This document shows positions 52,877-64,000 of a stretch of 64,000 nucleotides of DNA, piece by piece. Positions within the stretch are counted from its first letter, which is position 1. Each line of letters starts with the position of its first letter. Below the pieces are notes generated by a model. That model saw only the letters and a program-made list of their open reading frames with translations. It did not search any database and had not been told where the DNA came from. The DNA is from Hyphomicrobiales bacterium (lineage in GTDB: Bacteria > Pseudomonadota > Alphaproteobacteria > Rhizobiales > Rhizobiaceae), in contig UCEU01000015.1 of assembly GCA_900471485.1 (NCBI GenBank), positions 1-64,000 of the forward strand, given 5' to 3'. A program made the position numbers and the translations under genes.

Positions 52877-54280
52877 TCACACGGCGACCGACACCCGGCG
52901 TCTAAAGGCGATGAACATGACGATCAAGAGGCTTATCACCATCATGCCTGATGCCGCCTGCATGGCAAGGTGAACCCTTTCTGATAGAAGTTCCGCGCCT
53001 CCTGTAAAGTTGACCGCGTTGGCCGCATAGGCGGTGACAATGCCGATTCCTAGGGAAGCTCCCATCTGATGGGCGACGTTCACAACGCCTGACGCGGCGC
53101 CCGCGTCTTGCTTCTCTACTCCGGCGATTGCGGCGTTTGTCAGTGGGGCCAGAGATCCGCCCTGACCGATCCCGACAAGGATCATCGGGATTGCCAATGC
53201 GCTCCAATAGCCTGACGCCGGCGAAACCATGGACAGCCAGACCATGCCGACCAGGCCGCAGGTAACGGTCACGAGCAGTACTGGTCCGTTGCCAAAGCGG
53301 CCGATCAGTCGCGATACGAACATCGCGGCGGCGAAGTTGACTATTGTCGAAGGTAGAAACGCAGCACCAGCAGCCGATGCGTTCAGGCCGAGGACGCCCT
53401 GAAGAAACTCGCTGATGAAGAAATAGAAGCTCATGTTCGCGCCTATGAAAAGCGCGCGGGCCGCGTAAGCTCCCGCCCGCTCGGAGCTTGCAAACAGGCG
53501 AAGGGGCATGAGCGGCGTGGAAACCCTCGTCTGGACCACGACGAACGCAACCAGGAGAACGATGCTGGCAAGAAGGAGACTTAGTGTAATGCTGTCTTGC
53601 CAACCTGCAGTCCCGGACCTGTCGATGGCGACAAGCAGAAGCCCGATGGCACCCGTCGACGTTACCGCGCCGACGTAATCGATCCGTCCCTCCTGCCTGT
53701 TGGATGCATGGGCGTAACGCTTCAGCGCCCACATGAGGGCGAGGCCAATCGGCACGTTGATGAAGAAGCCCAGCCTCCAGGTCAGCCATCCAGCGAAGAT
53801 ACCCCCGATCACGAGCCCTACGCTGGCCGACACTCCGCCTGCAGCGGCGTAGTAGGACACTGCGCGGGTTCTCACTGGCCCCGGAGCAAACTCCGCCTGG
53901 AGAAGAGACAGTGTCGACGGCGCGATTATCGCGGCGCCCAGTCCCTGCACCGCCCGTGCGACGACGAGGACTGCCGGAGTAGGGGCGAAGCAGATCGCGA
54001 GCGACGCCAACGAGAAGATGAGGAGACCAAGCGAGAACACCCGACGTCGACCGAAGAGGTCGCCTGCACGTGCGCTTATCAACAGAAAGCCGCCGAAGGT
54101 CAGCGCGTAGATGCTGGAAATCCACGACAGGCCTTCGTCGGTGAACCCGAGTTCCTGCTGGATCTTGTTGAGGCCTGTGAATACGATCGAGTTGTCGACC
54201 ACGATCATTGCAAAGCTGACGAGTATGATCCAAAGGACCGGCCGGCTTTCTCGCGGGATACTGACATCGGTGACGGACAT
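52877..54280 (-). CDS. MFS transporter, DHA2 (EmrB/QacA) family
   Basis: A 467-aa inner-membrane proton-coupled exporter with about 14 hydrophobic segments. Motif A GDLFGRRRVFSLGLLIF and motif C-like segment GLVIGGIFAGWLTWRLGFFINVPIG are visible. Divergent from a LysR gene, with a LysR-type dyad between them, so it is probably under that regulator. Confidence 0.92.
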   Translation of the reverse strand: MSVTDVSIPRESRPVLWIILVSFAMIVVDNSIVFTGLNKIQQELGFTDEGLSWISSIYALTFGGFLLISARAGDLFGRRRVFSLGLLIFSLASLAICFAPTPAVLVVARAVQGLGAAIIAPSTLSLLQAEFAPGPVRTRAVSYYAAAGGVSASVGLVIGGIFAGWLTWRLGFFINVPIGLALMWALKRYAHASNRQEGRIDYVGAVTSTGAIGLLLVAIDRSGTAGWQDSITLSLLLASIVLLVAFVVVQTRVSTPLMPLRLFASSERAGAYAARALFIGANMSFYFFISEFLQGVLGLNASAAGAAFLPSTIVNFAAAMFVSRLIGRFGNGPVLLVTVTCGLVGMVWLSMVSPASGYWSALAIPMILVGIGQGGSLAPLTNAAIAGVEKQDAGAASGVVNVAHQMGASLGIGIVTAYAANAVNFTGGAELLSERVHLAMQAASGMMVISLLIVMFIAFRRRVSVAV

Positions 54281-54380
54281 GTGGAGTGCTTTCTAATAGG
54301 CTACTTGGCCTTCGCTCCTCCCATAACGCCGGCCACGACACGAATTTCTGATGCGACTATAGATCGGGTGATAGGAAGCG

Positions 54381-54395
54381 ATTAGATGCTGTAAT
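54381..54395. promoter_or_regulatory. LysR-type dyad ATTA-N7-TAAT
   Basis: ATTAGATGCTGTAAT is a T-N11-A dyad in the gap between the MFS and LysR genes, 29 bp before the LysR ATG. The same spacing recurs at 55337, 58776 and 62306. Confidence 0.5.
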
Positions 54396-54424
54396 CGGGA
54401 AAGCCCTATAAGATGAGCTAATGA

Positions 54425-55315
54425 ATGCCGGAAAACCTGAACGACATTGCGGCGTTTCTCGCCGTCGCACGAGAGCAGAACTTCACGAAGGCGGCCGCGA
54501 AGCTCGGGGTGTCCCAGAGCGCGCTCAGCCAGACGGTCAAGAACCTCGAGGCGCGTCTCGGCCTGCGGCTTTTGACCCGTACCACGAGAAGCGTCTCCCC
54601 GACGCCCGCCGGTCTTCGGTTGATCGAAAGGATCGGGCCCCGGTTCGAGGAGATCGACACAGAAATCGCCGCGTTGGGAGACATGCGCGATACACCGGCA
54701 GGAAAAATCCGCATCACCACCGGGGAGCACCCTGCTGTCTCCATCATCGCCCCCTTTCTCGCTCGCTTCCTTCCTGAAAATCCTGGCGTCAATGTGGAGG
54801 TCGTCGTCGACTACGGTCTCACGGATATCGTCGCAGATCGGTTCGACGCCGGAGTGCGCCTGGGCGAGCATATCGCCAACGACATGGTGGCGGTGCGCAT
54901 CGGACCGGAAATGCGGATGGCGGTCGTCGGCTCGCCGGCTTATTTCGAGGATCGTCCGAAACCGCTCGTTCCGCAGGATCTGACGGGACACAACTGTATC
55001 AACATGCGTCTTCCGACCCATGACAGCCTGTATGCATGGGAGTTCGAGAAGGAAGGCCGTGAGATTCGGGTTCGTGTCGAGGGGCAGAGCGTTTTCAACA
55101 ACGTCGCACTTCGCAACGTCGCCGCCCTCGGCGGAGTGGGACTTGCCTACATGCCGGAAGACCAGGCGGCGCCGCACCTCAAGGCGGGTCATCTCGAGCG
55201 CGTGCTGGAGGACTGGTGTGCACCCTTCGCGGGCTATCACCTTTATTATCCGAGCCGACGCCATCATTCGTTGGCGTTCAGCCTCTTCGTCGACGCGATT
55301 CGTTTCCGCGACTGA
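54425..55315 (+). CDS. LysR family transcriptional regulator (copy 1)
   Basis: A 296-aa LTTR: N-terminal winged helix (DIAAFLAVAREQNFTKAAAKLGVSQSALSQTVKNLE) and a substrate-binding domain of the aminoadipate/DsdC-like group (DYGLTDIVADRFDAGVRLGEHIANDMVAVRI). Probable control of the divergent MFS gene and the downstream hydrolase. Closely similar to the second LysR at 57850-58746. Confidence 0.93.
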   Translation: MPENLNDIAAFLAVAREQNFTKAAAKLGVSQSALSQTVKNLEARLGLRLLTRTTRSVSPTPAGLRLIERIGPRFEEIDTEIAALGDMRDTPAGKIRITTGEHPAVSIIAPFLARFLPENPGVNVEVVVDYGLTDIVADRFDAGVRLGEHIANDMVAVRIGPEMRMAVVGSPAYFEDRPKPLVPQDLTGHNCINMRLPTHDSLYAWEFEKEGREIRVRVEGQSVFNNVALRNVAALGGVGLAYMPEDQAAPHLKAGHLERVLEDWCAPFAGYHLYYPSRRHHSLAFSLFVDAIRFRD

Positions 55316-55336
55316 CAAAGAAATGTTCAGTGATTG

Positions 55337-55351
55337 ATAAGTTCGGCTTAT
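55337..55351. promoter_or_regulatory. LysR-type dyad ATAA-N7-TTAT
   Basis: ATAAGTTCGGCTTAT, a perfect 5-bp-arm dyad with T-N11-A spacing, 80 bp before the secreted hydrolase gene. A second small palindrome ATAGGCCCTAT follows directly. Confidence 0.5.
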
Positions 55352-55430
55352 AGGCCCTATCGACGGCCAACGGCTAATCCTCTCGGTGGAAGGCCCCTAA
55401 GTTTCCGATATCGACAACCGAGAGACCAAG

Positions 55431-56519
55431 ATGAACACCAAGGTAAACACCGCGCTGGCAATGCTCGTCGTTGCTGCGGCCTTCGAAGGCGCAACCATTT
55501 CTGCAAAAGCCGCGGACTTCGCCAAGGATCCGATAACCCTCATCGATCAGGGAAGCTTCGCATTTGGCGGCAGTGTCAGGACCGAGCCCGGCACTTTCGA
55601 TCCAAAAAAACCGTTGAACCCGGCCGGCCAGACATATCATGGCGATCACGGATATGCGTTCTACCAGACCCCGGCCAATCCCAAGAAATATCCAGTCGTC
55701 ATGTGGCATGGGGCCGGACAGTTTTCCAAGACTTGGGAAGCGACCCCGGACGGACGGGAAGGATTCCAGACCATCTTCCTGCGCAGAGGTTTCAAGACGT
55801 ACGTGGTCGACCAGCCGCGTCGTGGCGACGCCGGTCGCAGCATGGTCGAGTCCACCGTGAAGCCGACTGCCGACGAACAGATGTGGTTCAACCAGTTCCG
55901 ACTAGGCGTCTGGCCGAAGTTCTTCGATGGCGTGCAGTTCGATCAGGACCCGCAGGCGATGGACCAGTATTTCAGGCAGATGACGCCGAACACCGGCCCG
56001 TTCGATTCCAAGGCGATCTCCGACGCCGGCGCAAAGCTCTTCGACAGGATCGGCGACGGAATCCTCTTCACGCATTCGCAGGGCGGAGGGCCGGGCTGGG
56101 AGATCGGAATGAAGAGCGAACACGTCAAGGCGATCGTCTCGTTCGAGCCTGGCAGCAGCTTCGTGTTTCCCGAGGGCGAAGTGCCTGCAGACATGCCGAG
56201 CTCCTTCGACACAATCAAGGGCGTCTCTGTACCGCTCGCGGACTTCGAGAAGCTGACGAAGTTCCCGATCGTCATTTACTACGGCGACAACATTCCCGAC
56301 GCGCCAAGCGATCTTCCCGGCCAGGATAGCTGGCGCGTCCGGCTGGCGATGGCTCGACAGTTCGCCGCGACCATCAACAAGCACGGGGGCGACGCGTCGG
56401 TCGTGCACCTTCCTGAAGTCGGCATTCGCGGCAACACGCACTTCGCGTTCTCGGATCTCAACAACGTTCAGATCGCCGATCTCGTAACGAAGTGGCTTTC
56501 GGAAAAGAAGCTGGACTGA
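55431..56519 (+). CDS. secreted alpha/beta hydrolase
   Basis: A 362-aa exported hydrolase: signal peptide MNTKVNTALAMLVVAAAFEGATISAKA, oxyanion region VVMWHGAGQFSKTWE, nucleophile elbow FTHSQGGGPGW (Ser), and a late His in GIRGNTHFAF. Esterase- or lactonase-like; the substrate is unknown. ACCAAG before the ATG is a weak ribosome site. Confidence 0.88.
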   Translation: MNTKVNTALAMLVVAAAFEGATISAKAADFAKDPITLIDQGSFAFGGSVRTEPGTFDPKKPLNPAGQTYHGDHGYAFYQTPANPKKYPVVMWHGAGQFSKTWEATPDGREGFQTIFLRRGFKTYVVDQPRRGDAGRSMVESTVKPTADEQMWFNQFRLGVWPKFFDGVQFDQDPQAMDQYFRQMTPNTGPFDSKAISDAGAKLFDRIGDGILFTHSQGGGPGWEIGMKSEHVKAIVSFEPGSSFVFPEGEVPADMPSSFDTIKGVSVPLADFEKLTKFPIVIYYGDNIPDAPSDLPGQDSWRVRLAMARQFAATINKHGGDASVVHLPEVGIRGNTHFAFSDLNNVQIADLVTKWLSEKKLD

Positions 56520-56681
56520 CATGTCCTGCCGGGCTGCCCAGCGCAGCCCGGCGACTTTCCACTTATGATCTCCCGTCATAACGACATGCAGATCTCGACG
56601 GCTAATCGCCAGGTGCGCGGAATGTTACGTTCCTCGCCGGCGACGATCACACGCTGCCCTCCATGAACGAAAGGCTTCGAT

Positions 56682-57152
56682 TTGAAACAGAAGGTTTTGA
56701 GCTTGTTCCTGGCCGCGTCCGGAGTGGCGCTGGTGATATCGCTGGCCACCTTGATCCTGCTGGGCGGAGAAAGCGGAAGCGCACGCGCCGAGGCGAATGC
56801 CGTCACCTTTCCTCCTATCGAAGAATTCGAGCATTACACGACCGTGGAGCGCGGCGCGTCCACCGAGCACATGATGACCAGCCGCGAGGCGCTCGCGGCC
56901 CTCAAGGCCGGAACTTCGGTTCCGGTCGGCACTCATATGGTCCTGGTCGACTACCGCGAGGGAAAGGTCTTCCGCTATTTCGTGTCGCAGAAGATAGGCG
57001 ACGGCGCGGACGAATGGGCGTTCCAGTGGTTTCACCCCGACCGCTCGATCAAGGTAGACGAGAACACCGCACGCTGCTTTTCGTGCCACAGGTCTCGCGC
57101 GGACAGCCAGTTCATGTTCACGCTTCCCGAAGCGCAGGCGTTCGGTTCGTGA
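56682..57152 (+). CDS. cytochrome P460 family protein
   Basis: A 156-aa periplasmic heme protein: N-terminal membrane anchor or signal (LFLAASGVALVISLATLILLGG), TFPPIEEFEHYTTVERG, and one c-type heme site CFSCH at residues 132-136. P460 cytochromes oxidise hydroxylamine or NO-related species, while others are of unknown role. A TTG start at 56682 is used. The stop overlaps the next gene (GTGA). Confidence 0.82.
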   Translation: MKQKVLSLFLAASGVALVISLATLILLGGESGSARAEANAVTFPPIEEFEHYTTVERGASTEHMMTSREALAALKAGTSVPVGTHMVLVDYREGKVFRYFVSQKIGDGADEWAFQWFHPDRSIKVDENTARCFSCHRSRADSQFMFTLPEAQAFGS

Positions 57153-57853
57153 GCGTATTTGAGGTGATCGTGGCGCGGCGCTCTCTGAAACTCCGCATAG
57201 CGGTTGCGTTCGCCATGTCGGTCCTTCTTCTACTTGCGCTCGGCTATTGGTGGCTTGAAAACCTGGCGCACGAGTTGTTCGGGACAGCGATGTTCATCCT
57301 ACTCGGGTGGCACCTGTTCACGAACCGGAACTGGTTCAGAAACCTTGCGAGAGGGCGCTACGGCTTTCGTCGGACCTTGATCGCGGCCTTTCATCTGGCG
57401 CTGCTCGCAAACATGGTGATCCTTCTTGTAACCAGCCTTTTCGTCTCGAAATCTCTTTTCCGTATCTTCGGACTTTCGAACGGTCCTCTCCTGAGCGAAA
57501 TCCACTGGTTCTCGGCGTACTGGGTCATCGTCGCAGTCGGCGTCCATTTCGGAGTGCAGTGGCCACGGTTCGTTGGCGTCTTTGTTGCTGCCTTCAATCT
57601 TCCGACGACCAGGGGTGTCGGCAAGTGGGCGCTTCGAACACTGGCGGCTGCGGCGGCGCTGTTCGGCCTCGCCAGCCTGCCGGTCCTTGATGTCGGGACG
57701 AAGCTGTCCTTCGGCTACAGCGTGGATTTCTGGGACTTCGAGGCAAGCGTGCTGCCATTCTTCCTGCGATGGGGAGGGGTCGTTGCGTTGGCCGCCGTCT
57801 GCGCCCGGCTCGCGGATGCCGCCTTGTCGTGGCGACGGCCCGTGAGAACCTAG
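57149..57853 (+). CDS. DUF4405-like membrane protein (possible cytochrome b)
   Basis: A 234-aa membrane protein with about five to six hydrophobic helices (IAVAFAMSVLLLLALGYWW, LFGTAMFILLGWHLFTNRNWF, FHLALLANMVILLVTSLFV, WFSAYWVIVAVGVHFGVQW, and one or two later). Conserved His pairs in the helices could ligate b hemes. The GTG at 57149 overlaps the P460 stop. A plausible membrane electron partner for the P460 protein (inference). Its stop codon shares CTAG with the convergent LysR gene. Confidence 0.78.
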   Translation: MSVFEVIVARRSLKLRIAVAFAMSVLLLLALGYWWLENLAHELFGTAMFILLGWHLFTNRNWFRNLARGRYGFRRTLIAAFHLALLANMVILLVTSLFVSKSLFRIFGLSNGPLLSEIHWFSAYWVIVAVGVHFGVQWPRFVGVFVAAFNLPTTRGVGKWALRTLAAAAALFGLASLPVLDVGTKLSFGYSVDFWDFEASVLPFFLRWGGVVALAAVCARLADAALSWRRPVRT

Positions 57854-58746
57854 TTTTCGCGGTATCGTAGAGCGTCCACGAGCAGGGCAAGGGCAGGGGA
57901 CATCTGCCGGCGGCTTGGGTAGTAGAGGTAGTAACCTGCGAACGGCGGGCTCCAGTCAACCAGAACCGGGACAAGACGTCCGTGCCTGATCTCCTCTGCC
58001 GCGAAATTCTCCATCAGATAGGCGAGGCCGCTGCCTGAAAGCGCGGCGGTCTTCGCCATTCCTGCATGGTTGAAAGCCAGGTTGCCGTCCGGCCGGAGCT
58101 TGTATTCCTTGTCCGCCTTCTCGAACTCCCAAACCAGATAGCCGCCATGGGTCGGTAGGCGAATGTTTATGCAGGAGTGGGCCGTGAGATCCTGAGGCGT
58201 TGCCGGCGCCGGGTGACTGTCGAGATATCCCGGCGAACCGACGACGATCATCCGCATCTCCGGTGATATCCTCACCGCCACCATGTCATTGTCGAGCCGC
58301 TCTCCAAGGCGAATGCCCGCATCGAACCGTTCGGCGACAATGTCGGTGATGGCATTGTCGACGGTCACTTCGAACGTGACGTCGGGGTAATCAGGCAGAA
58401 GCCGCTCGATGGTAGGCCAGAGTATCGAGGTCGCGGCATGCTCGCTGCTGTTGATGCGAACGGTGCCAGCCGGCTTGTCCCGAAGCTCCGTCAAGGCGGT
58501 CAGGGCGGCGTCGATGCCTGCGAAGTGGGGTTCGACGGAATGGAGAAGCCGCTCGCCGGCTTCCGTGAGCGAGACGTTTCGGGTCGTGCGCGCTACAAGC
58601 CGGACGCCCAGACGTTCCTCTAGCAGCCTCACGGCGTGGCTGACTGCGGAGGGCGAAACGCCAAGCTGTGCGGCGGCCTTGGTGAAGCTTAGCTCGCGGG
58701 CCACCGCGAGGAACACCTGAATGTCGTTGATGTTGCCCTTCGGCAT
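57850..58746 (-). CDS. LysR family transcriptional regulator (copy 2)
   Basis: A 298-aa LTTR with winged helix NDIQVFLAVARELSFTKAAAQLGVSPSAVSHAVRLLE and effector domain DNAITDIVAERFDAGIRLGERLDNDMVAVRI. Paralogous to the copy at 54425. Divergent from aldo/keto reductase copy 2, with a LysR-type dyad in the 115-bp gap, so these reductases are its likely targets. Confidence 0.93.
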   Translation of the reverse strand: MPKGNINDIQVFLAVARELSFTKAAAQLGVSPSAVSHAVRLLEERLGVRLVARTTRNVSLTEAGERLLHSVEPHFAGIDAALTALTELRDKPAGTVRINSSEHAATSILWPTIERLLPDYPDVTFEVTVDNAITDIVAERFDAGIRLGERLDNDMVAVRISPEMRMIVVGSPGYLDSHPAPATPQDLTAHSCINIRLPTHGGYLVWEFEKADKEYKLRPDGNLAFNHAGMAKTAALSGSGLAYLMENFAAEEIRHGRLVPVLVDWSPPFAGYYLYYPSRRQMSPALALLVDALRYREN

Positions 58747-58775
58747 TCATGAATCTTTCTCAAAACCGAATGCGG

Positions 58776-58790
58776 ATTATACGGTCTAAT
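58776..58790. promoter_or_regulatory. LysR-type dyad ATTA-N7-TAAT
   Basis: ATTATACGGTCTAAT in the divergent gap between LysR copy 2 and aldo/keto reductase copy 2. The surrounding 23 bases match those at 62300-62322 in 16 positions. Confidence 0.55.
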
Positions 58791-58792
58791 GA

Positions 58793-62252
<3,460 letters not shown>

Positions 62253-62277
62253 ATTGGCGGGAAAGCGGTCGCCGATC

Positions 62278-63362
<1,085 letters not shown>

Positions 63363-63369
63363 ACCCTCC

Positions 63370-63391
63370 AAAGGCGCCTCTCGGCGCCTTT
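63370..63391 (+). terminator. rho-independent terminator after aldo/keto reductase copy 5
   Basis: Perfect 9-bp stem AAAGGCGCC / GGCGCCTTT with loop TCTC, then TCTTCT. Confidence 0.85.
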
Positions 63392-63405
63392 CTTCTCTGA
63401 AAGCC

Positions 63406-64000
63406 ATGGTGATGTCACAAGATACACTCGCGCCCTTATTTACAGCGGAAGACGTTTCCGTCGCTCACCCGCCCCGTCTCCGGGTTCTGGCTGTTCTAAG
63501 CGCCCTCATGGGGTTCGCGTCGATTTCAACCGACCTCTACCTTCCGGCCATGCCGACAATGGCCGGCGATCTGGGCGCGGACACAGGATCGATGGAACTC
63601 ACCGTCTCCGGATTCCTAATAGGATTCAGCCTTGGGCAGCTACTTTGGGGACCACTCGGAGATCGTTTTGGGCGGCGGATTCCGGTTGCGATCGGCATGC
63701 TGCTGTTCGTCATTGGATCTGCGGGCTGTGGTTTGTCCGACACCTCCGCGCAGATGATCTTCTGGCGTGTGGTGCAGGCTGTTGGAGCTTGCTCAGGCGT
63801 CGTCCTTTCCCGCGCCATGGTTCGCGATCTTTACGAAGGGAGCCGCGCAGCACAGATGTTGTCGACACTCATCACGGTGATGGCCGTCGCGCCGCTCCTT
63901 GGTCCGATCATTGGCGGGCAGGTTCTCGCCATCGCCGGCTGGCGCGCGATCTTCGGCGTCCTCGTTTTCGTAGGCCTCGCCACGCTCGCGGCGCTTTTCA
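63406..64000 (+). CDS. Bcr/CflA family MFS drug efflux transporter, 3' truncated by window end
   Basis: The first 198 codons of a DHA1 transporter: cytosolic lead, VLAVLSALMGFASISTDLYLPAMPTMA (TM1), VSGFLIGFSLGQLLWGPLGDRFGRR (motif A), VVQAVGACSGVVLSRAMVRDLY and APLLGPIIGGQVL. Characteristic of Bcr/CflA pumps. ATG at 63406 or 63412. The frame is open at the window edge. Confidence 0.9.
   Translation, partial: MVMSQDTLAPLFTAEDVSVAHPPRLRVLAVLSALMGFASISTDLYLPAMPTMAGDLGADTGSMELTVSGFLIGFSLGQLLWGPLGDRFGRRIPVAIGMLLFVIGSAGCGLSDTSAQMIFWRVVQAVGACSGVVLSRAMVRDLYEGSRAAQMLSTLITVMAVAPLLGPIIGGQVLAIAGWRAIFGVLVFVGLATLAALF

Overview
The window is high-GC alphaproteobacterial DNA that looks like Rhizobiaceae (Rhizobium/Agrobacterium group). 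Grounds: a dehydratase whose length and Fe-S cysteine positions match Rhizobium leguminosarum L-arabinonate dehydratase, a RIME-like rhizobial palindrome at about 1.94-2.0 kb, an alphaproteobacterial curli set that includes CsgH, and frequent GTG/TTG starts. No tRNA, rRNA or CRISPR array was seen.

Layout. 0.1-5.4 kb: sugar-acid dehydratase, FRG-domain protein, YCII-like protein, NYN-LOTUS RNA-binding protein, small ORF, nitroreductase. 5.4-8.6 kb: minus-strand operon of circularly permuted ATP-grasp, alpha-E and transglutaminase-like proteins. 9.0-12.6 kb: minus-strand curli operon (large curlin, CsgH, small curlin, CsgF, CsgG) with no CsgE. 12.9-20 kb: secreted protein, DEAD-box helicase, Tyr-rich exported protein, hybrid histidine kinase, DHFR-like reductase. 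20-21.9 kb: MnmD and an MnmC-like oxidase as divergent genes whose start codons overlap. 22-26.9 kb: ureide (purine) catabolism operon (DUF1045, puuE, uraD, allA, uraH, phosphoesterase) interrupted by a duplicated MNT antitoxin and a HEPN toxin. 26.9-30.4 kb: flotillin, YqiJ-like and PspA membrane-stress operon, with PspA fused in frame behind a TnpB-like N-terminal domain.

30.5 to about 39 kb: a Tn7-like transposon read entirely on the minus strand (three small accessory ORFs, TnsA-like nuclease, TniA/TnsB DDE transposase, TniB/TnsC ATPase, TniQ). Two imperfect repeats beside tniQ look like transposase-binding sites; the far end is not resolved and lies in a gene-poor, partly AT-rich stretch. 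39.4-41.7 kb: two PIN-domain genes flanking a Phd-like antitoxin, and a hydrolase remnant.

41.7-64 kb: an accessory redox region with five closely related aldo/keto reductases, a Tat-type flavodoxin, a double carboxymuconolactone-decarboxylase/cupin fusion, zinc alcohol dehydrogenase, two SDR/NmrA-type proteins, a periplasmic PaoABC-type molybdenum aldehyde oxidase with its XdhC-like chaperone and a frameshifted MobA-like gene, two MFS pumps, two related LysR regulators, a secreted alpha/beta hydrolase and a cytochrome P460/DUF4405 pair. Several intergenic spaces there carry 15-bp dyads of the LysR T-N11-A type, and a large two-level inverted repeat sits ahead of paoA. This suggests a LysR-controlled aldehyde/quinone detoxification or oxidative-stress island (inference).
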